A DNA stretch of 37,233 bases from Blastocatellia bacterium (GTDB lineage: Bacteria; Acidobacteriota; Blastocatellia; Chloracidobacteriales; Chloracidobacteriaceae), in NCBI GenBank assembly GCA_019695185.1, contig JAIBAN010000081.1, positions 1 to 37,233 on the forward strand, in the 5' to 3' direction. How positions within the stretch are numbered: position 1 is the first letter of the stretch; the number at the start of each line of letters is the position of its first letter. Below, piece by piece: positions 1 through 9,000 of this stretch. The translations under genes were made by a program, and so were the position numbers. The notes beneath the pieces were generated by a model. That model did no database searches, was not told the origin of the DNA, and worked only from the letters and a program-made list of their open reading frames with translations.

Positions 1-40
1 TGACGATCACGTTCATGAATTCTTCAGGCAGGGTCAGCAT
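1..40 (-). CDS. IS transposase, N-terminal fragment (cut by window edge)
   Basis: Thirteen codons are visible, starting with ATG at 40-38 and reading MLTLPEEFMNVIV. This opening resembles the N-terminus of DDE-type transposases of the DDE_5/IS701-like group, which often begin with a short Leu-Pro-Glu segment. An AAAGAG stretch upstream could serve as ribosome binding site. So short a fragment would be unconvincing alone. The call rests mainly on the terminal repeat at 106-123 and on the matching transposase C-terminus at the opposite edge. Most of the gene is outside the window. Confidence 0.55.
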   Translation of the reverse strand, partial: MLTLPEEFMNVIV

Positions 41-93
41 AGGATCTCTTTCGCAAAAGGTTTTCCCAAACTTATTCTGCCTGATTCATTTTT

Positions 94-3000
94 TCAAAGA
101 TCAAAAATGGCCAAAGTCGAGCTCAGATGGACTTCCTGTTGTGGAAAAGGAATCTCCACACCAGCTTCCTGAAACGTCCGATTGATGGTGTTATAGAGCC
201 GGTGGACGGCATCCCAATACACATCCCGATTGGGAATATGGGCCTGGAGTTTGAAATTGAGGGTACTGTGGGCAAAACCATAAAAGACAACGCGCGGAGC
301 CGGGTGCTGCAACACATGCGGATTTTCCTGGGCGGCGGCATACAACAGTTTTTCAACCAGTCCAGTGTCTGAACCATAAGCCACCCCGATTTCAAGGGTA
401 ATTCGGTTGGAATCGGCCAGTGACCAGTTTGAAATCTGACCGGTAAGAAAGGTTTTGTTGGGAATAATGACCTGTTGCCGGTCAAAATCAGTGATGGTAG
501 TGGCCCGGATTTGAATCCGGCTGACTCGCCCCATCACTCCATTGACCGTCACAATATCCCCCACTCGGACCGGTTGCTCAAACAGAATAATGAGCCCCGA
601 AACAAAATTGCCAAAGATTTCCTGAAGGCCGAATCCAAGTCCAAAGGTGACTGCCGCCGCCAGCCATTGCAGGGTTGACCAGGATATGCCGAGTTTGCCA
701 AAGGTCATGATGGCACCTGCGACAATCAGCAGGTAATGTGTAACCGCTTTGAGGGCATACCGGCCACCCTGGTCAAAGGGGAGCCGCAGGAAAACCATAA
801 CTTCCAGAAACCGGGGTATGATTTTGGCTGCAGTCAGGGAAATCACCGCAATCAGCAAGGCTGCACAAAGGTCCGCCAAAGTTGTGGCTGTCAGTTTGGT
901 AACCACCCTGGGCTGAGTGACTCCAGCCTGATTGGAAACGGCTTCCTTGACCTCCACCGGGTAGGTCCAAAGCTGGACGGTTTCCAGCGTTTTGAAGGCC
1001 GGGAAGACATCCACCCAGGTCCACCAGAGGTGGGCCGCCAGCCCGATTCCCAAGGCGAGCGAGGCAACCCGCAAAGCAGTTTCAAGATTTTGCCCCAGGG
1101 TTTCCTGGGTGGATTCGGAAATTTCGGTACCGGCTGGCGTGCCAGGCACACTTTCTTTCACCATGGACAAACGGGAAAGCACCACCAGCCTGACCTTGTG
1201 TAAAATCACCAGGGTGCCGGCAATGGCTGCCAAGGTTACAATTCGTTCAAAGAGGTGGATGGCAGCAAAAGCATAACCCACAACTGCAATTCCACCCAAA
1301 AGCGGTGGAACAGCAACCAGAACCCAACGCCAGACTCTATGGCCCAAAATCTTCCAGGAGGTAGAACCGGCCTTTTCCTCTGCTGGAACCAGTGCGTGAC
1401 AGGCCCCGGTTAGGCTCCAGACCAAAGGGGTCAGCCCACCGGTTAACATCAGAAACGTCAATCTCAATGGAATCTGGTTTTCGCTTTCCCCAGCCCACCA
1501 ATTCACTGCCCCATACAAAAAAAACAAAAGAGGAAGCACCCAGGTTGACCATTTCAGAAGGGATTGAAACCTCGTGAGCGCTTTCCCCGACCAACCCGGA
1601 AACTGCTCTCCGATTCCGCCGGGAATGGCAATTTCACGCCACAAACTGAGGATGAAGAGAGGAGTCACCAATTCACATAAACCGGCACCCAACAGCCGCT
1701 CCATTCCGGAAACGTTAGATGACAGTTCAATCTGCCGGGCCAGGAACCACAGGGCTCCCGGCCACAAAGCAGCATTAAGGAAAGTAAAAAGCAAAGCCAG
1801 CACCAGTTTCCCAGGTGTGAACGCTGGTTCCCCATCTCCCCTGAAACTGCTCTGAATCCGGCGGCGGAGGTACCGCCGTTCCAACCACAACAAGACCACC
1901 ATCAACCCAAACGCCAAGTTGCTGACCGGGTGGGTTTTGACACTTCCGATTCCCCGGTTCCAAAGAAGGGTGAACCAACCAGAAGCCAACTCCCCCCGCA
2001 CCGTTTTCCAGGTGGTGACGGCATCCTCACCAGAAATGGGTTCCAGATTGCGAATCCACAGGATGTGCTCGTCAATATAGTCGGAAAACTGTTGTCCGGC
2101 AGAAACCAGTTCCTGTTCTTTGGCATTCAGGTCGTTCAATTTTTCGACATACCGATGGGAGGTCCGCAGCAACTCCAACCGGTTGTGTTCCCTGGTGTGC
2201 ATGAGGCTGCGGAGGAAGGCCAGCGCTTCTTCCTGTGAAACGCCGCACAGGCTGACATCGAGGGAATCAAACAATTCTTTGGCCTGGTCTTCGATGGTTG
2301 TGTTTTTGACCTGATGTTGTTCCAGGTCAAGGATATTGATTTGGATTTGACTCAACAGGGCTTCCCTTGTTCTGAGGTTGTTCCGATGGGTCCAGGCATC
2401 CGGCAGGAGGCTTCGTTTGGAACGCAGCATCATGCCCACCGAGTTGGAAAACCCGGTGGCGCTGACCCTTTCCGTCAGTGCCGCGAATTCCTGCTGCAAC
2501 TGGTTGACTTCGAGAGCCAGACTCTCCAGGTCCGTGGTGGCCCGTTCAAGTTTCCAGGCCAAGCCCTCGGGACCACTGTTTTGTTCCAGCCAGCCAGCAT
2601 TCTCCTGGGCAATCCGACGAAAGGCCGGGTGGATGTGGGCGGCCATTTCAATGTCTGCCTGAGCCTGCCTGACGGCCTCCTGAGCCTCGGTATGGCGTTG
2701 GGCTGTAAGGGCTTCCTGAACAACCCGAATTTTCTTTCTGGCACTGGCGGCTCGTTCTTCGGTAATCTCAAGTTCGGCCAGGGATTGCCGCTCCACCTGG
2801 TCAAAGGTGGCCAATTCCAGTTCATAAAGCCGCACCCGTAATCCGGCTGAACCTAATTTCGCTTGATTTTGGGTCGCCTGCGCCAAGGCCAGTTCATCCC
2901 GTTCGGCTAAATCCGAGTTTGGGGAAAACTCTGTTTTGAGTTGGTTCAGATTGGTGCGGGCTTCAGCCAATAGTTGGGGCAGGTTGGCGCGATGCTCTCT

Positions 3001-3465
3001 GCCTGCCTTGATTTTGGCCTGGATGGTATCCAACTCCCGGTGCAGGGTTTCCCCTTCCACTCTGACCCGATCAAGCAGTTGCTCCAATTGGCGGGCTGTG
3101 GCATGAGCGGGCGGTTCAAAACCGGGTTCCTCGGCAAGCGGATTGGGTTCACTCATCTGCAGTTTTCCTGAACGGAACTGCAACGCTTCCAAATGTTCAA
3201 TCCGGGCCTTTATGGAAGCTGACTTTTTGACCATTTCCAAGGTCTGTTGAAATAAACCCAAAAGTTGTGCCTGACGTGGGTCGTCTTTGCGCGGGTCGTT
3301 TTCAAGAGCCCTGATTTTGGCTTCCAGTTGGCGAGCAAAACCATCTGCCATCCCGGATGGAGCTTCCTCCGTTCCAGAAGTGATTGAAACAGTGTAGAAA
3401 AGCAACAGCACAAGCATACCGGTTTTGTGCCAGAGCGAACCTGCAACGGATGGAACGTGTGCCAT
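94..3465 (-). CDS. MscK/MscM-type mechanosensitive ion channel, C-terminus altered by IS
   Basis: A large MscS-superfamily channel that should open under membrane tension to release solutes in osmotic downshock. The frame is open to 3558 (1154 codons). The start is placed at the internal ATG at 3465 (residue 32) because an AAGG ribosome site lies 8 bases upstream and a signal peptide (hydrophobic MLVLLLFYTVSITSG) follows directly. The order is signal peptide, a long periplasmic helical and coiled-coil region (about residues 70-560 of the long frame), several membrane helices, then the pore and beta domain from about residue 972 (FGLGFGLQEIFGNFVSG, followed by VRVGDIVTVNGVMGRV). This layout matches MscK/YjeP-type proteins rather than small MscS. 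The last nine codons (SSTLAIFDL and stop) come from the IS terminal region, so the native tail is replaced, probably with little loss. It is divergent from the YHS gene. Confidence 0.9.
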   Translation of the reverse strand: MAHVPSVAGSLWHKTGMLVLLLFYTVSITSGTEEAPSGMADGFARQLEAKIRALENDPRKDDPRQAQLLGLFQQTLEMVKKSASIKARIEHLEALQFRSGKLQMSEPNPLAEEPGFEPPAHATARQLEQLLDRVRVEGETLHRELDTIQAKIKAGREHRANLPQLLAEARTNLNQLKTEFSPNSDLAERDELALAQATQNQAKLGSAGLRVRLYELELATFDQVERQSLAELEITEERAASARKKIRVVQEALTAQRHTEAQEAVRQAQADIEMAAHIHPAFRRIAQENAGWLEQNSGPEGLAWKLERATTDLESLALEVNQLQQEFAALTERVSATGFSNSVGMMLRSKRSLLPDAWTHRNNLRTREALLSQIQINILDLEQHQVKNTTIEDQAKELFDSLDVSLCGVSQEEALAFLRSLMHTREHNRLELLRTSHRYVEKLNDLNAKEQELVSAGQQFSDYIDEHILWIRNLEPISGEDAVTTWKTVRGELASGWFTLLWNRGIGSVKTHPVSNLAFGLMVVLLWLERRYLRRRIQSSFRGDGEPAFTPGKLVLALLFTFLNAALWPGALWFLARQIELSSNVSGMERLLGAGLCELVTPLFILSLWREIAIPGGIGEQFPGWSGKALTRFQSLLKWSTWVLPLLFFLYGAVNWWAGESENQIPLRLTFLMLTGGLTPLVWSLTGACHALVPAEEKAGSTSWKILGHRVWRWVLVAVPPLLGGIAVVGYAFAAIHLFERIVTLAAIAGTLVILHKVRLVVLSRLSMVKESVPGTPAGTEISESTQETLGQNLETALRVASLALGIGLAAHLWWTWVDVFPAFKTLETVQLWTYPVEVKEAVSNQAGVTQPRVVTKLTATTLADLCAALLIAVISLTAAKIIPRFLEVMVFLRLPFDQGGRYALKAVTHYLLIVAGAIMTFGKLGISWSTLQWLAAAVTFGLGFGLQEIFGNFVSGLIILFEQPVRVGDIVTVNGVMGRVSRIQIRATTITDFDRQQVIIPNKTFLTGQISNWSLADSNRITLEIGVAYGSDTGLVEKLLYAAAQENPHVLQHPAPRVVFYGFAHSTLNFKLQAHIPNRDVYWDAVHRLYNTINRTFQEAGVEIPFPQQEVHLSSTLAIFDL
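106..123. repeat. IS terminal inverted repeat, left copy
   Basis: The 18 bases AATGGCCAAAGTCGAGCT recur exactly as their reverse complement at 37108-37125. Homology stops on both sides of these 18 bases, as expected for the two different ends of one IS. Bases 106-123 also encode the residues S-S-T-L-A-I near the end of the MscS-type channel, so the IS tip lies inside that reading frame. Confidence 0.75.
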
Positions 3466-3992
3466 GGGATGAACCTTCGTTTCGCATTGTGATTGGGATT
3501 TCAAATTGGCAAACCGCGTTCCAAACCTGGGCCTGTGCGAATGCAAGTGCCTCTTCATTCCAAGTCATTTCTTTTAAGCAATTTAGAAAAATCATACAGA
3601 TTCAGCCGAGATACCTATGCCCTTCACATCCTGGGTCCCCACGGTCATTGGCCACGATATTTCGTGGGACTCCGGTATTTCGGAGCCCCCGGCGGAAATT
3701 TCAGTTCCTGTGAGAACGAGACTAAAAGGTTGAATCCAAAGCGTTTGAACATTTTTTTGATGACTCCTGGTCTTTTGGCACAGCGTTTTCTATTACCTTT
3801 TTCTCCAAAAACCACCTTTACCCTGTGCCCTGGTCAGGACGAGAAATCACTTTTCGGCTAAAACCTGGCGGCGTTGCTGGTTGTCGCAGGTGGGATGAAA
3901 CAAAAAAGCAGTAAAAACTGAGAACCGGGGATTACAGACCTCCGGGTTTGATGTACCTTGGAACCGTTTCGTCATTAAAAGAAAGGAAAAAC
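3466..3992. other. Divergent intergenic region between the mechanosensitive channel and YHS genes
   Basis: About 530 bases lie between the two proposed start codons. It must hold the promoters of both the channel gene (-) and the YHS gene (+), but I see no convincing -35/-10 pair for either. The last bases before 3993 contain an AAAGGA ribosome binding site for the YHS gene. Short open frames here overlap one another and lack family resemblance. Confidence 0.5.
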
Positions 3993-4505
3993 ATGACAGC
4001 GAAAGTAAAAAATATGGTTGTGTATTTGGCCGGAATGATTGGTATGGTGGTGGTGGTCACAGCAGTGGTTTTATTTGCCCTGACCGGACCAGTTCGAGGT
4101 TATGTGGTTAAGGCCACAGTTGGTATTGACCCGGTCAACAAAACTTCAGCCGGGGTGGCGCTCAAAGGCTATGACGCCGTCGCATATTTCCAGGAAGGGA
4201 AAGCAGTTCCGGGTACCAAAGAGTTTGTGTTTGAGTGGAACAGTGCCGAATGGCGCTTTTCAAGTGCGGAAAACCGGGACCTGTTTGCCAAAAGCCCCGA
4301 AAAATATGCTCCCCAATACGGTGGCTATTGCGCCTGGGCGGTGAGCCGGGGCTATACGGCGGATGGCGACCCCAAAACCTGGAAAGTGGTGGACGGCAAG
4401 TTGTATCTCAATTACAACGCCACGGTTGGAAAAGACTGGGAAAAAGACATTCCGGGTAATATTACCAACGCTGACAAAAACTGGCCGAAACTGGTCAACA
4501 AATAA
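3993..4505 (+). CDS. YHS domain membrane-anchored protein
   Basis: A protein of 170 residues with one N-terminal membrane anchor (VVYLAGMIGMVVVVTAVVLFALTG) followed by a YHS domain in the periplasm or outside. Hallmarks are GYDAVAYFQEGKAVPG, WRFSSAENRDLFAKSPEKYAPQYGGYCAWAVS and the tail DGKLYLNYNATVGKDWEKDIPGNI. These match the small YHS-domain proteins found across Gram-negative bacteria. YHS domains are linked to metal binding, but the role of this subfamily is not established. The start at 3993 is preferred over the upstream ATG at 3948 because AAAGGA precedes it and the anchor then begins normally. It is transcribed alone: a strong terminator follows at 4536. Confidence 0.88.
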   Translation: MTAKVKNMVVYLAGMIGMVVVVTAVVLFALTGPVRGYVVKATVGIDPVNKTSAGVALKGYDAVAYFQEGKAVPGTKEFVFEWNSAEWRFSSAENRDLFAKSPEKYAPQYGGYCAWAVSRGYTADGDPKTWKVVDGKLYLNYNATVGKDWEKDIPGNITNADKNWPKLVNK

Positions 4506-4535
4506 AAATCAGTTTGGATTTTTGGTTGACAACCT

Positions 4536-4590
4536 GGAGCGGACCATCAGAATGATTCCTTTCCAATTCTGCTGGTCCGCTCCTGTTTTT
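4536..4590 (+). terminator. Intrinsic terminator after the YHS gene
   Basis: An 18-bp stem with one mismatch has its arms at 4536-4553 and 4565-4583 and begins with the perfectly paired GGAGCGGACCA / TGGTCCGCTCC. A short A/T-rich loop separates the arms and TGTTTTT follows. This is a typical rho-independent terminator and it separates the YHS gene from the PH-domain gene. Confidence 0.88.
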
Positions 4591-4633
4591 CCGGAACCAC
4601 CTCCATACCCCACCCCTTACGGAAAGGAATCCC

Positions 4634-5182
4634 ATGTTGCCACCTGGAACACTTGTGAAAGCTGAGTTTAATCCCCTGATTCGACCCTATCTGGTGTTGG
4701 TTGTCGGTTTAACCATGGCAAGCACGATTGCCGGGCTCCCCTTGGCCCTGATTTGGTTTTTGGGAGTCGGGCAATGGTGGGCCCGGCATTACTTTGACAA
4801 ACTGGAATGCTACCTGGATGAAAAAACCCTCCGGTTCCGCAAAGGGATTTTGTTTCAGGTGGAAAAAACCATTCCGTTGGAAAACATTCAGGATGTGACC
4901 TTCATCGAAGGCCCCATTTTGCGTCATTTCCATTTGAGTACCGTCAAATTTGAGACCGCCGGTCATAGTGCGGGACAGGCCAACGACATGCATTTGACCG
5001 GAATCATTGAAGCCCATGAATTCCGCAACCGGATTATCAAACACCGGGATGTGCTCAAACAACATTCGCAACAGGTGCTTCCGGCTTCCCACCTGTCCGA
5101 AGCCGAACATTTGGCCACCCTGAAAAACATCGAACAGCATTTGGCTGAAATCGTGAAATTGATGCGGGAAAGGCAATCCTGA
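4634..5182 (+). CDS. Bacterial PH-domain (DUF304-like) membrane protein
   Basis: A 182-residue protein. A hydrophobic hairpin at residues 17-52 (IRPYLVLVVGLTMASTIAGLPLALIWFLGVGQWWA) is followed by a compact domain: YFDKLECYLDEKTLRFRKGILFQVEKTIPLENIQDVTFIEGPILRHF. This is the pattern of the bacterial pleckstrin-homology domain (bPH_2, formerly DUF304), seen in YdbS/YdbT-like membrane proteins. The C-terminal 45 residues form a charged helix. The function is unknown. An AAGGA ribosome site 9 bases before the ATG supports the start. Terminators on both sides suggest a single-gene unit. Confidence 0.8.
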   Translation: MLPPGTLVKAEFNPLIRPYLVLVVGLTMASTIAGLPLALIWFLGVGQWWARHYFDKLECYLDEKTLRFRKGILFQVEKTIPLENIQDVTFIEGPILRHFHLSTVKFETAGHSAGQANDMHLTGIIEAHEFRNRIIKHRDVLKQHSQQVLPASHLSEAEHLATLKNIEQHLAEIVKLMRERQS

Positions 5183-5282
5183 GACAGCGGCGGAAGGAAC
5201 GGCTGGGGGCAACCTTGTTGTTTCGTCAGGCACAAAGGCTTTCGTTTGAACTGCTGCCGCCAATCTATGCTCAAACCGGCCA

Positions 5283-5315
5283 ATTCAAAACTCAAACCTC
5301 AAACCTCAAAACTCC
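5283..5315. repeat. TCAAACC heptad tandem repeat
   Basis: About four copies of a 7-base unit (consensus CTCAAAC) stand in tandem. The same repeat occurs in reverse orientation at 34132-34163, inside the first NRPS gene. There the two 32-33-base tracts differ at only a few positions. The unit is therefore a dispersed genomic repeat rather than a local slip. Confidence 0.75.
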
Positions 5316-5425
5316 CTTAAAACCCCCGCAAATCAAGGCTGTGAAAGGCCAAAAACAGGCCAAAAATGTGATTTTTGCAAAAATACCTTGAAAAAATGCA
5401 ATAAAATCAAGGTTTCGACACAAAA

Positions 5426-5457
5426 TTGATTGCACCATCCGGTGAATTCCCCATAAT
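5426..5457 (+). promoter_or_regulatory. Candidate promoter of the HU-like gene
   Basis: A CATAAT -10-like hexamer lies at 5452-5457, about 45 bases before the start codon. Two weak -35 candidates precede it: TTGATT at 5426 (20-base spacing) and TTGCAC at 5430 (16-base spacing). The A/T-rich upstream DNA is compatible with a strong promoter. Neither hexamer pair is ideal. Confidence 0.35.
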
Positions 5458-5501
5458 AGTCGCGGTTTTCCAACCCACATTTCACTTGGAGAAAATTCAG
5501 C

Positions 5502-5942
5502 ATGCCTGCAAAGAAGACTACCAAACCGGAAGCGGCACCGGCCAAGCCTGCCAAGGCCGCACCGAAAGCCAAAGCCGAAACCAAAGCCGAACCTAAGGGT
5601 AAGGCCGCCAAAGCCGCACCGGCGGCGAAAGGCAAAGCTGCCAAGGCAGCTCCTCCGGTCCCAGCCCGGAAACCCATCACCCAAGCCGAATTGATTGACC
5701 GGCTTGCATCCAAGTCCGGCGCAACCAAAACCCATGTCAAGGCGGTTTTGGATGAACTGGCGGCTGTGGCCGCCGGCGAAGTCGCAGTCGGCTTTACGAT
5801 TCCCGGCATCGGGAAAGTTGGTGTTCGTGAAACCGCCGAACGGCAAGGACGCAATCCGGCGACGGGTGCCGCGATTACCATTCCTGCCGGTAAACGGGTT
5901 AAATTCAGCGTCGCCGCCGCCCTCAAGAAAGCGGTTGGCTAA
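5502..5942 (+). CDS. HU-family DNA-binding protein with Lys/Ala/Pro-rich histone-like tail
   Basis: A nucleoid protein of 146 residues. Residues 1-57 are almost only Lys, Ala, Pro, Glu and Gly, with short AAKAAP/KGKAAKA repeats like eukaryotic H1 or AlgP tails, and should be disordered and strongly positive. Residues 58-146 form a standard HU/IHF fold: ITQAELIDRLASKSGATKTHVKAVLDEL, then GFTIPGIGKVGVRETAERQGRNPATGAAITIPAGKRVKFSVAAALKKAV. The RNPATG DNA-intercalating arm is intact. Typical HU is about 90 residues, so the tail is the extra part. A GGAG ribosome site precedes the ATG, and a terminator follows closely. Confidence 0.92.
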   Translation: MPAKKTTKPEAAPAKPAKAAPKAKAETKAEPKGKAAKAAPAAKGKAAKAAPPVPARKPITQAELIDRLASKSGATKTHVKAVLDELAAVAAGEVAVGFTIPGIGKVGVRETAERQGRNPATGAAITIPAGKRVKFSVAAALKKAVG

Positions 5943-5970
5943 ACTGGCCTGTTTTAGGCAAGCATCCCTG

Positions 5971-5999
5971 AAGGACGACCTTGTGGTCGTCCTTTTTTC
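5971..5999 (+). terminator. Intrinsic terminator after the HU-like gene
   Basis: A perfect 10-bp stem (AAGGACGACC / GGTCGTCCTT) with a 4-base loop is followed at once by a run of T. It ends transcription of the HU-like gene just before the convergent kinase gene. Confidence 0.9.
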
Positions 6000-6001
6000 T
6001 T

Positions 6002-9000
6002 TCAGGCGGCTGCCGCAGCTCCTTCCCTGACTTCTTTCAGCAGAGGGCTGATTTGACATTCCAGGCGGCGGTTCCGTTCGAGGGCTTTGCGGAGGAACGA
6101 CTCGGCTCGTTCCAGGGCCTGACGGCGGGCCGGACCGGTTTCCGCTTTGGCCTGGGTCAACCAGAGGTGTCCCAGTTGAACCAAAGGTTGGGCATCCGAT
6201 GAATTGAGGGCCAGGGCCTGTTCACAGGCTTTCATCCCGGCTTGGAGGGTGGTCGTCGGGGGTTTTTGCTGGCTCACCAGCCACGCTGCCCGCAACAGGC
6301 AGAGATTGCCCTGAAGCTGCAAGGCTTCCGCATCCTGTTGATTTTGACTGAGCAGCTTCGCTACGGTTTGTTCAACCTCCTCCAACCTCGGCAACGGGTT
6401 TTGTTGTTTCCGTAGCGCCCACCTGACCCCAATCAAACGGGCAGTGCATTGCTGTTTCACCACCCACTCGTCATCCGGGAAGAGTTCCAGTGATTTTGCA
6501 TAATAGGTTTGCGCCTGGGTTAATTCCGGTTCCGGGTCCTGATTGTTGGTTTCCTTCCAATCGGCCAAATCACTGTAGAGGCTGCCCAAATTCCCCGTGA
6601 CATGCGAGGTCCGGGCACTGGTCCGGTACGTCACTTCAAAATTTCGGCGGGCTTTTTCATAAAATTCCAAGGGGCTCGTGCAACTCCGGGCTTCAAATTC
6701 CCCCTTCATCTGATAAATCACTCCCAGATTGTTGTAAGCAGACGGGTCCTTTCCCCCTGTTTCAATTGATTTTTCAAAACTATCAATACAGCGGTTCAAG
6801 GTGGGCCGGGGGTCTTCGCCTTTCAGGATTTCATCATCAGCCAAAAACTGATAGGCAATCCCCAGATTGTTGTAACAGGGTGAAAAATTGGGTGAAAGAG
6901 CCAGCGACTGGTGAAAATAATCAATCGCAGCCCGGAGCGAAGCCCTGGGGTCAAGCCCCTGATTGGTTTCATATTCGCCCCGGACCACATTTGCATCGCC
7001 GAGAGCGGCCAGCATTTTGGCGTCATGGCGTCCCAATTCGAGTGCTTTGCGGGCGGAATCCTCCAGTTGTTGCAAGGCCGGGCGGGGGTCCTGGTTTTGC
7101 CCCACCAGATACAGTGCCAAATGCTGATACCCGTAAGTGGCAATCCGATGGGCTTCAATTTCCTCCGGATTGGACTGTAACACCCGTTGGGATTCGGCCA
7201 GCAAGCGGTCCAACTCCTCCCGGCAGGATTTGCGCTGGACCCGCTTCAACAACATCATTTTTTCCCACCGGTTTTGATTGGCCAAGTAGACCGAAGCATC
7301 GCTGCGGCCCAAGACCAGGGCGGCTTCAAACGCCTGTCCCGCTTTTTCCAACAGGCTTTGGGCCTCATCAATCCGGCCCTGTTGCCGTTGGTTCATCGCC
7401 TGGGCCACCAAAATATCGCCTTCCAACACCCTCGCCTCATAAAACCAGGGCAGGTTTTCAAAGGCCGTGTGGGTTTTCCCCAGGGCAGCCGGAAAATCAC
7501 CCCGATAGAATGCCACCAACCCCTCGACATAAGCGGCTTCGCGGGGTTTGGTTCCGACTTTGGCCTGATAGGCCGTCAGGTACCGAAGGGCCGGTTCAAG
7601 AAAATCCTGTTTCAAAGCCGCCTGCTGGCTGACCTGCAAAGCTTTGCTTTTCAACCGCTCGGTTTCCGTCAGTTTTTGCCGATACAGTTCGCCGTACACC
7701 CGCCCCAGGGCAAAGTCGAGTCCGGGAGCCTGAAATCCGTTCCGACCTGCCAGGGAAAGATGGTCAAAGGCTTTTTCAAAATCGTGCAAAGCCAGAAAAC
7801 CACGCCCCAGTGCATAATTTCCGGCCCCGGCGGCCACGGTCCCCGCTTCATTCATCTGGTTCTGAATGAATCTCATCTGTTCCTGGGCAATGGTCCGTTC
7901 GCGGCGCGTGTCATGCAGGGGCAAGAGATAGGAAAACCGCATCATGGCTTCAATTTTTTCCGCCGACTCGCCAAACTGTTGGGCCAGCCGGGCCTGTTCC
8001 GCTGCCCGCCAGGAAGTGCGCACCGCCAGCCCTCCGAACAGCAAGACCAGCCCCACAGCCGAACCCGCCAACGCCACCAGGGGTTTGTTTTTGCGGACCC
8101 GCAACCATAACCATTCCGCCCACCCAATCTGGCGGGCCTGGATGGGTTCTCCGTCAAGGTAGGCTTGCAAGTCCAGCGCCAGGGCCTGGGCCGATTCATA
8201 CCGGCGCTCCGGGGCTTTTTCCAGACATTTGAGGGTGATGGTTTCCAGGTCGAGCGGCACCGTGGGGGCAAGTTTCCGGACGGGGGGCGGCTCTTCATGG
8301 GTCACCTGGAGGAGCATCTGCACCGGGGTTTCCGCCACAAAAGGAGTCCGGCCCGTCAACAGTTCATACAGCACTGCCCCCAGGCTGTAGATATCGGTGC
8401 GGCGGTCCATGGTTTTGGCTTGGCCGCTGGCCTGTTCCGGCGACATGTAAGCCGGAGTTCCCATCACCGTCCCGGTTTTGGTCAGCCCATCGTTCGCCGT
8501 GGTATCCTGTGCCAGCCCAAAGTCCATCAGGACCGGGCGCAAGCCGCCGCTTTCAAGCTCTTCCACTACAATATTGGCGGGTTTGATGTCGCGGTGGATA
8601 ATACCCCGCCGGTGGGCTGCCTGCAGGGCCTCTGAAATTTCCCGCACGAGCAGGATTTTCTGTTCCAGGGAAAGCTGGTCTTTGAGGAGCGGCAATTCCT
8701 TTCCGTCCACAAACTGCATGGCGATGTAGGGCATTTCCTCGACTTCGCCGACTTCAAACACCTGACAGATATTGGGATGTTCAATCTGGCTTTGGGCCTT
8801 GGCTTCGTGCAGAAAACGGCGGACCAGTTGCGGGTTGTCGCCCCGGATAAATTTTAGCGCCACCAACCGGTTCAAGCGCCGGTCACGGGCCTGAAACACA
8901 GTCCCCATGCCGCCTTCCCCCAAGACCTTGAGAAACTCGTAACGGTCCCATGCCGCCACCGGAAACGCCTGCCGGTTGCGGGAAAACCGGCTTCGGGTGT

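Larger units (their letters stand above)
1..123 (-). mobile_element. Left-edge IS fragment (transposase 5' end plus terminal repeat)
   Basis: This is the part of an insertion sequence that enters the window from the left. The element's tip is near position 123. An 18-bp terminal repeat (106-123) matches the right-edge repeat (37108-37125) perfectly in inverted orientation. The transposase start codon lies 65 bp inside the repeat and reads outward, off the window. The right edge carries the other end of the same kind of element, including the transposase C-terminus. The repeats are therefore read as the left and right terminal repeats of one IS type. The family is probably the DDE_5/IS701-like group, judged from the transposase ends only. 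Confidence 0.75.
5183..5501. other. Intergenic region upstream of the HU-like gene
   Basis: A 319-base gap without a supported gene. It holds a heptad repeat (5283-5315), an A-rich stretch (about 5336-5410), and a candidate promoter for the HU-like gene. Long minus-strand frames that cross this gap are shadows of the downstream alanine- and lysine-rich gene. Confidence 0.6.

Noticed and set aside
3466..3558. The first ATG (3558) of the mechanosensitive channel frame.
   Set aside because: It would place 31 polar, Arg/His-rich residues before the signal peptide and lacks a good ribosome site. The ATG at 3465 has both.
5292..6059. Long minus-strand frames opposite the HU-like gene, rich in Gly, Phe and Arg.
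   Set aside because: They are the antisense of Lys/Ala-rich codons and read through the HU terminator; no family resemblance.
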